Source: Antilocapra americana
Taxonomy: Eukaryota; Chordata; Mammalia; Artiodactyla; Antilocapridae
Assembly (NCBI GenBank): GCA_007570785.1
Contig: ML661885.1
Span: forward strand, 31,007,232-31,071,231
Reading direction: 5' to 3'
DNA length: 64,000 nucleotides
In this document: in pieces, positions 20,761 through 30,563 of the stretch
Layout: each line of letters opens with the position of its first letter
How positions within the stretch are numbered: the first letter of the stretch is position 1
Notes under the pieces: model-generated
Databases searched by the model: none
What the model saw: only the letters and a program-made list of their open reading frames with translations
What the model was told of the DNA's origin: nothing
Translations under genes and position numbers: made by a program

Positions 20761-22340
20761 AGTGTTTAGGATTTTCTGGAAAAGAAAACTATGTATTAAC
20801 ATGATCATATATATTTCTTCTTGTCCAGTCTATACGGGATTTCACTGATTGAATTTCCCATATTGAACCAGCTTTGCAAACCTAGAATAAACTCCATTTG
20901 GTCATGGTGTATAATCATAACATATATTTACTAACATTTTATTGAAGTGTTTTGCAGTTATGTTCATGGGAGATCATGGAACATATCAGTCTTTAGTTTT
21001 CCTTCCTAATAATGTCTTTATTTTATTTTGTTACGAGGCCAATGCCAGTATCATATAATTGGTGAGCTCTCCTTCTGCTTGTATATTCTGAGGGATATTA
21101 TAGATAGTTCAAATTATTTCTTTCACAACTATTTAAGAAAAACCAACTGGACCTGATGCTTTACTTTTTGTTTCTTTCTTTTTTTTTTTTTTGCATTTTA
21201 AATTATTGATCAGTGTTTTTGATAGGATAGGGCTATTTTTTCTCACGTGAGGTTTGATAGTTTGCACCTTTCTAGAAGATGATCTATTATTTCTAAGTTA
21301 TCAAATTTGCGGGTGTAGAGCTTTTTGGAGTATTCCATTGTTATCCTTTTAATATCAACTAGATCAGTATAATAGCTTCTCTTTACCATTAATATTGCTG
21401 ATTTGTGATTTTTCTCTTTTTGCTCTGGTATTCTTAGCTGGAGTTTTATAAATTTTATTGACCCTATCTTAGAATCATTCTGTAGTATTATTAATTTTTT
21501 ATTGTTTTCCCTTTTTTCCATTTTATTGATTTTCTTCTCTAACTTTTAATTAGTTTATTTTCTCATGATCTCTTTTGAATTTAAATTACCCTGGTTCTCT
21601 TCTTCTCAAAAGTAGAGTGGTAAGATAATTCCTTTTACCTTTGTAAATCTAATAATTATAAATTTCCAAATGCAGATAGCCAGTGGATTCAACTAAGAGA
21701 TTTTGTGTATTGGGGCATTAACAGTTATAAGAATAAAAGTATAATTATTTTTATCAGCTTCTTTTATTTTTGACACTTTTTTTGTATATACAATAATTTC
21801 CTTGTATTTTGGTTCATTGTTTATTCTGGTATAGCAAAACTTCATTAATTTACCTCAGAAAACATTTTTCTACCAACTTTTCAAGAGTAAATGGACATTC
21901 TTTCTCTTATCTATTTATCTTTCTTCTGTATCTGTACTTCCAGTTTTCATTTCTCAGGTATTACTATTTCTAGGAATATCTTCAAAATATCTTTATGTCT
22001 CCTCTTGTTTTGTATTTTAATTTCATCCTGAGAAAAACCCATGCATTCACTTTCCAGCTTACTAAGTCACTATCTATGTCCATTAAGGTACATAGGAAAT
22101 CTGTTGAGTTTAGGGTTTCAATTATCAATTATTTTTACCTTTCCTGAATTCTGTCTGTTTCCATTTGGCACTCATAATCAACCATCTAGTATTTGATGAA
22201 AATAAAGCAACTTTTGTCCTTCTGATACTATTAGATGTGCTCATTTTAAACTCTTCCCTATTATCTTTGTTTACATATTTGAATTTTCACTTGTTAATTT
22301 ATTTTTTCTTCTTTCTTGTTTTGATATTCATCAAATCAAT

Positions 22341-23751
22341 GCTGATTCTAACTTAAATGTTCGTATAAGTAATCAAATTCTTTTTTGTTCATTATGATTA
22401 CTGCATCTGTTGATCAGAAGACTACTCTAATAATTATTCAGGAAAGATGGTATGTGATTTGGCTGGACTTACCAGTGTTTAGCTTCTTAGAGATGACCAC
22501 CTGCCTCTCTGACCCCAGTGTTTGCAATAGTCAGTATGCAATTTCACTCCTGATACACATTACTATAAATAGGGAATGTGTAGGCATTGTGTAATCATTG
22601 TCATAATAATGAGACTGGATTATCTTTGAAAATGGACCACATCAACTTAAATATATTGACAGTAATGGATACTGTCTTAGTTAATTCTGAGTTTTCACCC
22701 TTTTCAAACTTCTACTGTTTATGCAAAACATTCTGGAAATCCTATCTACTAGTTTTTGGTCTTAATTTCTCCCAATATTTTATGTAATCTCTTCTATATT
22801 TCAAGGATTTCTAAAAATTACTGTAAATTGCTAATATGGTTTATTAAATTTCAGAATTTGCTTATTTTTAAAATATATTTTAATTCATTTATGTGATTTA
22901 GGGTTAAAGTGTGACATGTTATACTTATTTAGTTTGCCATCTTATGTTAGGGGGATTGTGTGTTACCTGTACAAGGAAAAATGATATGACTTTATGACAA
23001 ACAACAGATGAAATGGAAAGCAAGCCCTGTGCTAAAGGAGAACAGCTGTAAGGCTATTAGAATAATAAAGAAATAAATGTATGATGTTTTAGATTAGTTT
23101 CTAAACATTAGATAAATACAGCTGATGGAAAATTTTAAAGATAGTTGTGATTCAAAATAATAATGCTTGGGATGAATCAAGTATGGTGCTCAGATTTTAC
23201 ATGTACTTGGTATAAAGTGACAAAAATTATTTTCATACAAAGAATGAACTGATAATTTGATATCAGGACAAATCTTCAAAAATAACCCTATAACAGAATT
23301 TTGTTAAAGTAGTAACAGAAATCATTATCTGAGGCATCCACAATTTATTTATGTACCTAAGTTAGCAAATGAAAATCTACCATGTTTCCAACACTTGACT
23401 CTGAAGCAGTGAAGATCTTAAGTGCAAGGCTTCAACTTTTCCTTTTAAAATGTTACAGTGCCTACTTTAAACAGGCAAATAATTAAATAAACACAGTGTT
23501 TTTTTCATAATATAGGGAAAGGGAGCTATGGGATTATAAAGACAGATCAAGTAGGAGGGGCATCTAATCAACCATGGTGCTTCAGTAGAAAATAAGTTTT
23601 CAAGAACAGTATTTTAAATAAACTTGAAGGAAAAAAGGATTCCGATACACTGTTAATACAGGGTTTCTCTAGAGGAAAGAAGTTGCTTCTATGAAAAATA
23701 AGTAATTCTCAAACAACATAAATATATATAAATGTATGTATGTAAGTATGT

Positions 23752-23753
<2 letters not shown>
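22341..23753. other. Unassigned AT-rich sequence
   Basis: About 1.4 kb. Frames at 22385-22594 and 22587-22787 have no domain. No repeat that I can name, although the first few hundred bases could be further L1 remnant. Confidence 0.38.
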
Positions 23754-23805
<52 letters not shown>

Positions 23806-23815
23806 NNNNNNNNNN

Positions 23816-23862
<47 letters not shown>
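23754..23862 (+). repeat. (CA)n microsatellite with 10-N gap
   Basis: Pure CA on both sides of ten N (23806-23815). The true array length is unknown. It abuts the head of a SINE at 23863. Val-Cys and Thr-His frames over it are repeat artefacts. Confidence 0.97.
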
Positions 23863-23864
<2 letters not shown>

Positions 23865-24161
23865 GTTTCCCTGATATCTCAGTTGGTAAAGAATCTGCCT
23901 GCACTGCTTGATTCCTGGGTGGGGAAGATCCACTGAAGAAGGAATAGGCTTCCCACTCCAGTATTCTTGATCTTCTCTTGTGGCTCAGTTGGTAAAGAAT
24001 CCGCCTGCAATACAGGAGACCTAGTTTCAATCCCTGGGTTGGAAAGATCCTCTGGAAAAGGGAAAGGCTACCCACTCCCATATGCCTGGAGAATTCCATG
24101 GACTATATAGTCCATGGGGTCGCAAAGAGTCAAACACGACTGAGCAACTTTCACTCACTCA

Positions 24162-24163
<2 letters not shown>
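23863..24163 (+). mobile_element. Tandem Bov-tA pair (one and a half units)
   Basis: First unit 23863-23969 stops at 'ccactccagtattcttg'. A second head ('atcttctcttgtggctcagt') follows at once and runs to the complete 3' end 'gactgagcaactttcact' near 24156. The same head-to-tail structure with the same break occurs at 45976-46288, so this is a real composite SINE form rather than chance adjacency. Confidence 0.9.
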
Positions 24164-24164
<1 letters not shown>

Positions 24165-24216
<52 letters not shown>

Positions 24217-24220
24217 ATAT
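24165..24220 (+). repeat. (AT)n microsatellite
   Basis: Uninterrupted AT to about 24208, then 'gtatgtatatat'. It sits on the 3' end of the SINE pair and probably grew from its tail. Confidence 0.95.
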
Positions 24221-24424
24221 GAGCTTCTCAGGTGGCTCAGTGATAAAGAATCTACCTGCCAATGCAGGGGACGTGGGATCCCCTAGAGTAAAAAATGGCA
24301 ACCCCCTGCAGTACTCTTGCCTGGGAAATCCCATGGACAGAAGAGATTAGCAGGACAGAGGAGACTGGCAGGCTGCAGGGCATACAGTCATGAAGAGTCG
24401 GACTGGACTCAGCAACTAAACCAA
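24221..24424 (+). mobile_element. Bov-tA SINE
   Basis: Sense copy: 'gagcttctcaggtggctcag', 'gtactcttgcctgggaaatc', 'agtcggactggactcagcaa'. It carries a short internal duplication ('acagaagagattagcagg' followed by 'acagaggagactggcagg', 24336-24372). Confidence 0.92.
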
Positions 24425-26150
24425 CCAATACCACTAATATTATTTGCCCTTATTTAAAATTTAGAATCAAGTTTTTATTTTCTTAGACATTAGCAGATAG
24501 TTACTAGATTTTTAGAACTTTAAGGCTGAGGTGATTACAGTGACTGTAACTAAAGCGTGTCGGAAATCATTGGTGTTCTCTTCATGAAAACCAAGCCATA
24601 ACATCTCATTCAATAAAGTCAGTTACTTAAAGCAAAATGTTCTGCCATGATGAGCTTTTCCTTTCTACTTTAAGGGCAAATGAATATTCTGATTTTTAAA
24701 ATTTATTTATTTTTCTTTTTGCCACAGTTTAATGTGACTTTCTAGTTCCTTGCTTTTAGGTCGAGTAGTCACATTCTACTGTGTTTATTGAAAACCTAGA
24801 TACAGAAGATTAAGAGTTAGTTCGTAAGGTACAATCAGACAGACTATGAAGAAATCAGTGAAAGGGGGTCTTATGTGAAGCAAAGTATACAGTTTCCATT
24901 CTCATTCCTTACTATTCTTCAGAAGCATCATGAATTTTTGCCATCTATAATGAATGGCATCTTTTATCTCTAAAACTACTTGATGCTCTTTTGTTTCATA
25001 AAAGTCTTCTTTTCCAATCATATAAAGCACATAGAGAAATAGTTTATACAGAAGATGAAACTGAAGAGTATGTCATTATCTCCTGGAAATCTGTGTGTTG
25101 ATGTTAACAATTAAATTAAATATTATAAGTAACTCATTTTGTAATTATAATGTGAGTTCAATGGAGATATAGGTATTTAAAACAGAAAAGAATGGTATCT
25201 CTGGATTTTTGTTATGCTTATTAGATCAGATCACAATACTTTACAAAATTTTATCCCCCAAGACAAAAAATTTATTTTGTGATACAGAGTTCTGTGTATG
25301 TGTGATATGAACATATATTTAACAAAAGAAAAATGATAAAACTGTAAAATGATAGGGTGTTGCATACACAAACTGTGAAGAAAATATCATTCTGGGAATA
25401 GAAAGACTGAAAACACAAATATAAACCTGAAAAAGAGATCAGATATTTTCTAGTAGGGCCAGACTGCAATAATGATATATAATAATTGCTTATTCCTGAC
25501 AACTCAGATCTGTTGACAGGTGTTTGTTTACCTTTTTCTCATAGTTCTGTCCCTGATCCATGACCTCAAAACCCTCTTATATGGTAATTTAAAAAATATA
25601 ACCATTTTTTTCACTAAAAATTTTGCACAACTATGTGAATATGTTCTAAAAAAGAATTTGCTACACCGAATTTTTTGGGGGTTTGGTGAGTGCTGTGCTC
25701 TTTTTCCTCTTTAAAAATCTCATATCAGGAACATACCAAAATTTATACAGAATATGCACTGACTCATAGATATAAGGAGACATCATATAATATGGTGTTT
25801 AAGAGATCATTTACACTTTATAAAATTTAATCATATTTACCAATTACCTCATTATATCATAAATAACTGTTTGCTTTCCTACATTTTCTAAGATATTTGA
25901 GGCAGATCATTTTGAAATCTATTAATTTGTTGTTTTCTGGTATAACTATTTTCTTATACCTCTATTGTTTTCTTTCTAAAAAAGTGTTCCAGTCTCACAA
26001 GGTATTTAAATATTTTTATTGATATGGATAGATACAGTTCCATGATGAATTATTAATCTAGCATGCAACATAAATGCACTAATATATATGGATTATTTGG
26101 CCTCAAATAATATAGATAATAACCTTAATTTAGTGTATTTAATAATATAC
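24425..26150. other. Unassigned AT-rich sequence
   Basis: About 1.7 kb with no repeat I can name and no supported gene. Frames at 25272-25502 (minus) and 25520-25714 are hydrophobic, low-complexity translations of AT-rich DNA. Confidence 0.4.
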
Positions 26151-26186
26151 TAAAATACACACACACACATATATATATATATATAC
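26151..26186 (+). repeat. Compound (CA)n(TA)n microsatellite
   Basis: Short CA run followed by TA run, just upstream of a BovB tail. Confidence 0.9.
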
Positions 26187-26226
26187 ACATCAACACACAT
26201 AAATTTATTTATATTTGTGTAATATT

Positions 26227-26400
26227 GAAGATTGAAAACAGGAGAAGGAGATAACAGATAATGAGATGGTTGGATGGCATCACTAATTTGATGAATGTGA
26301 GTTTGAGCAACCTCTAGGAGTAAGAAATGAACAGGGAAGCCTGGCATCCTGCAGTCAATGGGGTCACAAAGAGTTGGACATAACTGAGTGACTAACTGAA

Positions 26401-26403
<3 letters not shown>
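26227..26403 (+). mobile_element. BovB LINE, short 3' fragment
   Basis: 'gatggttggatggcatcact' (26263), 'gcctggcatcctgcagtca' (26339), 'agagttggacataactgagt' and terminal 'aactgaactgat'. Strongly 5'-truncated, followed directly by a TA/CA microsatellite. Confidence 0.9.

Positions 26404-26443
<40 letters not shown>
26404..26443 (+). repeat. Compound (AT)n(CA)n microsatellite
   Basis: AT run to about 26434 then CA. It starts exactly at the BovB 3' end, a common seed for such arrays. Confidence 0.93.
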
Positions 26444-26859
26444 CCATATAAACACATATTTTTCATTATATTTATTAAGAATAAGGAGCCTAGATATTAA
26501 TTTTATAAATTTGAATAAAGCTAATTCAAAAACGTGGTAGGAAGAGGTATTTCATCAACTTTAAATTATGATAAACAGTGTAGTATAATGATAGAATACT
26601 ATGAAGCACAGCAAAAGGAAAAAAATCTTTGTAGATAAGTGTCAGAGAAGTCTTCATAAAAATGTTGATATTTGAAAGATGAATAAGAACAATTCAAAGT
26701 ATTTTGTGTGTGTTTGTATGCATGTGTCCACAGGGAGAAAGTGCAGATTGGTTTCTTAGTCCTTCTTATTATTTCTTTCAATATGGCTAGTTTGAGAAGT
26801 TTTCCAAACTTCAAATTGTCTCCCTCATGATTACCCATTCTGTCTTTGAGTCATTTCTC
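26444..26859. other. Unassigned AT-rich sequence
   Basis: No supported gene or repeat. Confidence 0.38.
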
Positions 26860-27300
26860 TCTTCTCATATTTTACTATAAGCAATCATGAGAAGCCAAGA
26901 GGTTCCTTTAACATGTTGCTTAGAAATTTCTTCAGCCTAATACTCAGTTTTATTGTTCACATGTTCAACCTCTCACCAGATACTAAGACACAAACACAAT
27001 TCATCCAAGCGTCTTGCCACTTTACAACAAGGATCAGCTTTCCTCTTGTTTTCAGTAACATGTCCCTCATTTCCTTCTGATACATTAGAATGACCTTTGA
27101 TATCCATATTTCTACCAACATTCTGTTCAAAACTACTTAAGTATTCTCTAAGAAGGTTAAGGCTTTCTCTGTAGTTCTCTTCCTTACATTCTGAGCCCTC
27201 AAAAGGATACTTATCAACAATGAAGGCTTTTTTTAGCAAGCACACTGAAAGTTTCCCAGCCCCTGCCTGTTACCCACCCATTTTTGGTACTAATTTTCTG
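26860..27300 (-). pseudogene. MaLR internal (gag-like) relic
   Basis: Minus-strand sequence directly following the LTR at 27301-27641. The LTR-proximal text (complement of 'cccatttttggtactaattt', 27278-27297) resembles the start of MaLR internal regions, where a 'ggtacca' motif follows the primer-binding site. The 90-codon minus frame 26973-27245 (ESLNLLREYLSSFEQ, NEGHVTENKRKADPCCKVAR) is non-random in composition and is most simply a decayed gag-like reading frame of this element. Only the 5' part is present and no second LTR was found to the left. MaLR elements do not encode a working polymerase and this copy is inert. It could instead be an unrelated ancient coding remnant; a profile search would decide. 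Confidence 0.5.
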
Positions 27301-27641
27301 TGTTGGTCCACTGGAGCTGCTGTAACAAAATACCATAGACTGGATAGCTTATCAATAACAGAAATTTATTTTTCACAGTTCCAGAGGCTGGAAGTCCAAG
27401 GTCATGGTGCCAGCATGTGTGGGAGAGAACCTTCTTTCAATAGCAGAGTTCACATTTTATTCTCACATGGTGGAGTCACTTTCTGGAAATCTTTAGAGAT
27501 CTTTTTGGAGCTTATTTTATAGGAAAATAATTCCATTTATCAGGGCTCTGCCAACTACTAACAGCCCCATTTCCTAATACCATAACTTTTGGGAGCTAGG
27601 ATTTAACACATGACCTTTGAGGGAACATGTTCAGACTGTAG
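27301..27641 (-). mobile_element. MaLR-type LTR, antisense (5' LTR of the relic)
   Basis: 'tgttggtccactggagctgc', 'aaaataccatagactgga' (27326), 'cacagttccagaggctggaa' (27374) and 'gaacatgttcagactgtagc' near 27623. Same family as 1711, 20397 and 28553. The 100-codon + frame over it is a complement artefact. Confidence 0.75.
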
Positions 27642-28164
27642 CAGTAAGAGTGCCAAGTAAAGAAGCTAAGTTATTAGAATTTGACTTTAATGATTAGTTA
27701 TTTTAACTCAAGTCATTTCATGTTTAGTCTTAATACATATAGAATAGCATAGTTTTGACTATTAGTTCCAAAAATAGTTATGACTCCAGTAGATCACTTT
27801 CAAAATAATGAGGTTAATTATAATAATACAATAATAATAATATAATACTAGACAGGACTAAAGTCAGATACCTTGTATAGCTATAATTGAAACCCTTAAA
27901 CTCTGTGTGTTTCAATTCTTCAACAATTATTTAGTAATAGCCATTTCTCTCACTTAGTATGATATCAATATAATATCAAAGAATACATAAATAAAACATT
28001 TTGAAAACAAACAACCACAAAACATTTACACTAATATCCTAAAACACTTTTAAAAAACAAACCAGAGTTAGAAATCACCTAATGATGATTATAAATGATT
28101 CAACTAGATTATTACATGTGAAAAAAAAGTTTTGCTTTCTTAGATCACATGATATATAATCTTA
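27642..28164. other. Unassigned AT-rich sequence
   Basis: Contains an (ATA/ATAA)n-like stretch at 27818-27850. No gene or repeat assigned. Confidence 0.4.
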
Positions 28165-28177
28165 GGCTATATTACCA

Positions 28178-28520
28178 AAGGGTGGAGAAGGAAATGGCAA
28201 CCCTAGAGAATCCTGTGGGCAGAGGAGCCTGGTGGGCTGCTGTCCATGGGGTCGCACAGAGTCGGACACGACTGAAGCAACTTAGCAGCAGTAGCAGCAG
28301 CAGCATATCACCAAAGTGAAGGTGAAAGGGAATTCACTCAGTTGAGTCTTTGCAACATGATGGACTATAGCCTACTAGGCTCCTACGTCCATGGGATTTT
28401 CCAGGCAAGAATACTGGAGTGGGTTGCCATTTGCTTTTCCAGGAAACCTTCCAGACCCAGGGATTGAACCCGAGTCTCCAGCATTGTAGGCTGACACTTA
28501 ACTGTCTGAGCACCAAGGAA
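28178..28520 (-). mobile_element. Bov-tA SINE carrying a nested Bov-A2
   Basis: Antisense Bov-tA ('tcactcagttgagtctttgc', 28335, to 'gagcaccaagga', 28509). An exact 13-bp target-site duplication flanks the whole block: ggctatattacca at 28165-28177 and 28521-28533. Its left end is separated from the body by the Bov-A2 insertion at 28181-28304. Confidence 0.93.
28181..28304 (+). mobile_element. Bov-A2 3' monomer inserted in Bov-tA
   Basis: 'ggtggagaaggaaatggcaa' to the (CAG)n end 'cttagcagcagtagcagc'. Bounded by its own 12-bp direct repeat, atattaccaaag (28169-28180) and atatcaccaaag (28305-28316, one mismatch), which overlaps the outer target-site duplication. Confidence 0.9.
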
Positions 28521-28552
28521 GGCTATATTACCAGGAGAGGATAATTAGGTAG

Positions 28553-28920
28553 TGTCTTAATCTGCTCAGACTGGGGGGAAGAAATTTTAAAACCTTAATC
28601 AAGGTGGTCAAAACCACAGGAATTTGTTTCTCACATTTCTAAAGGCTCCAGAGACCAAGAATAAGATGCTAGCAAGTGGGTTTTCTCATGAGAGCTCTCT
28701 TTCTGGTTTGTAGACTGCTGCTATCTGGCTTTGTCCTCAAATGAGGGAGAGTGAGAGAGGAAAGCAAGATCTCTGAGTATTTCCTCCTATAATTCTATCA
28801 GGAGGGCCCCACCCTCATGTTCTCTTTTAAACTTAATTAGCCTCCAAAGATCCCTTTTCCAAATGTTGTCACTTTGGGGGTTAGGGCAATACTAGTACAT
28901 GCTGTCACTCTGTAATCTGA
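28553..28920 (-). mobile_element. MaLR-type LTR, antisense
   Basis: 'tgtcttaatctgctcagact', 'aatttgtttctcacatttct' (28621), 'gagggccccaccctcatgtt' (28802) and 'tgtcactttgggggttaggg' (28866). Related to the LTRs at 20397 and 27301 but more diverged at its left end. Confidence 0.68.
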
Positions 28921-29337
28921 TAATCCTGAAATAATAATGATTTTATTATCTGCTACCAAAACTCTGCAGACTGAAGTTTCTAGCAAAAGTTGACATTGTC
29001 AGCTCCTAGAGGTCACGTGCTTTTTGACTCAGTGAAGAATGATCCACTCACATTTTGAATCTCTTGCCTTTAGGAAAATCTTATTCCTTTGTAAGGGCTT
29101 GAATGATTAAGTAAGGCTCACCTCAGACAATCTTCTTTCTCCATGTCATGTCATTTATGCCATGTATCGTAACTAATCATTGTGTGAAATTCATCTTATT
29201 CACAGTTCCTGGGGATTTTGCAGAGTGTCTACCCAAAGTGGTAAGGATCTTGAGGGCCAGCTTAAGATTTCTGCTTACCGTAATGCTGTATATGAATTAA
29301 TATTTCATTATGAAGACAACTAAATATAGTGCAATCT
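28921..29337. other. Unassigned sequence
   Basis: No gene or repeat recognised. Ends at the BovB target-site duplication. Confidence 0.4.
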
Positions 29338-29347
29338 AACCAGTGTA

Positions 29348-29826
29348 GATAGCACATTGAAAAGCAGAGACATTACTTTGCCAACAAAGGTCCGTCTAGT
29401 CAAGGCTATGGTTTGTCCAATAGTCATGTATGGATGTGAGAGTTGGACGGTGAAGAAAGCTGAGTATTGAAGAATTGATACTTTTGCACTGTGGTGTTGG
29501 AGAAGACTCCTGAGAGTCCCTGGGACTGCAAGAAGATCCAACCAGTCCATCCTAAAGGAGATCAGTCCTGGGTGTTCATTGGAAGGAGTGACGTTGAAGC
29601 TGAAACTCCAGTACTTTGGCCACCTCATGCGAAGAGTTGACTCATTGGCAAAGACCCTAATTTTGGGAAGGATTTGGGGCAGTAGGAGAAGGGGAAGACA
29701 GGATGAGATGGCTGGATGGCATCACCGACTTGATGGACATGGGTATGGGTAAACTCTGGGACTGGCATGCTGCAATTCTTGGGGTTGCAAAGAGTCAGAC
29801 ACGACTGAGCAACTGAACTGAACTGA
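29348..29826 (+). mobile_element. BovB LINE, 3' end with exact target-site duplication
   Basis: Starts near 'agcacattgaaaagcagaga' and ends in 'caactgaactgaactga'. Flanked by aaccagtgta at 29338-29347 and 29827-29836. The ORF is interrupted by a stop ('gagtattgaag', 29462). The minus-strand frames 29320-29628 and 29625-29849 are its complement. Confidence 0.94.
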
Positions 29827-29836
29827 AACCAGTGTA

Positions 29837-30331
29837 CAAATGCACACATTGGAAATGGTGTATAGAAAAATATAATATTGCACTAAAAATTCTGTACAAA
29901 AATGTATGGACCTAATTCAGAGGTTATATACAAGTTATATGAATTTTATGTTTTTTATACACAAATTAGAAATTCTATTTCAAGTACAATAGTGATAAAG
30001 TACCATCAAAATAATTAAGTATCCTTATCTTTCAGTATTTAAAGGTATTTGTTTCAAAATATTTATCATTATAATTGTTTAAACACTTTTGAGCACTTCA
30101 TCTTAATTAAAGGGTAAAATTCTATTGCTGATGTTTTTAAAGTGTTAATTAAATGATCCTCTTTACACAGTTTTTTTTTTTTTTTTGCATTGAAATTCCT
30201 GAACCTGCATAATCTGCTTGATCATTCGTTACTCTTTCTCAGTGAGTGATGGTAGTGTTTACTTTTAAAATAGTTCTGCATTTACAAAGTAGTGAGCCAC
30301 AGTGCAGAAACTGAAGATAATATATCTGGGT
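29837..30331. other. Unassigned AT-rich sequence
   Basis: Contains a T-run at about 30170-30186. No gene or repeat recognised. Confidence 0.4.
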
Positions 30332-30345
30332 TATTATCTATCTTA

Positions 30346-30549
30346 GTGAAGTCACTCAGTTGTGTCCGACTCTTTTCGACCCCATGTACTATAGCCTACC
30401 AGGCTCCTCCGTCCATGGGATTTTCCAGACAAGAATACTGGAATGGGTTGCCATTTTCTTCTCCAGGAGATCTTCCTGACCCAGGGATTGAACCTGGGTC
30501 TCCTGCATTGTAGGCAGACACTTTACCATCTGAGCCACCAGGGTAGTCC
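30346..30549 (-). mobile_element. Bov-tA SINE with 14-bp target-site duplication
   Basis: Antisense full-length copy ('gaagtcactcagttgtgtcc' to 'gagccaccagggtagtcc'). Exact direct repeats tattatctatctta at 30332-30345 and 30550-30563. Confidence 0.96.
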
Positions 30550-30563
30550 TATTATCTATCTTA

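Larger units (their letters stand above)
17970..22340 (-). mobile_element. Long old L1 ORF2 relic, antisense, interrupted twice
   Basis: Complement of L1 ORF2 across several kb. Markers: 'cccagcatcatttactagg' (18197), 'ctattctgttccactgatta' (18298), 'gattatagtagctttatag' (18353), 'gccatctgcaaataaagata' (20102), 'gaacaagctttgc'-like text near 20865, 'gtcatggtgtataatcataa' (20901), 'tctaagttatcaaatttgcg' (21293) and 'aattttattgaccctatctt' (21452). It is split by a twin-primed younger L1 (18843-20091) and a MaLR LTR (20397-20760). No open frame survives. The outer limits, especially past about 21900, are uncertain. Confidence 0.75.

Noticed and set aside
23669..24099. Val-Cys and Thr-His repeat proteins
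   Set aside because: Translations of the CA microsatellite plus antisense SINE.
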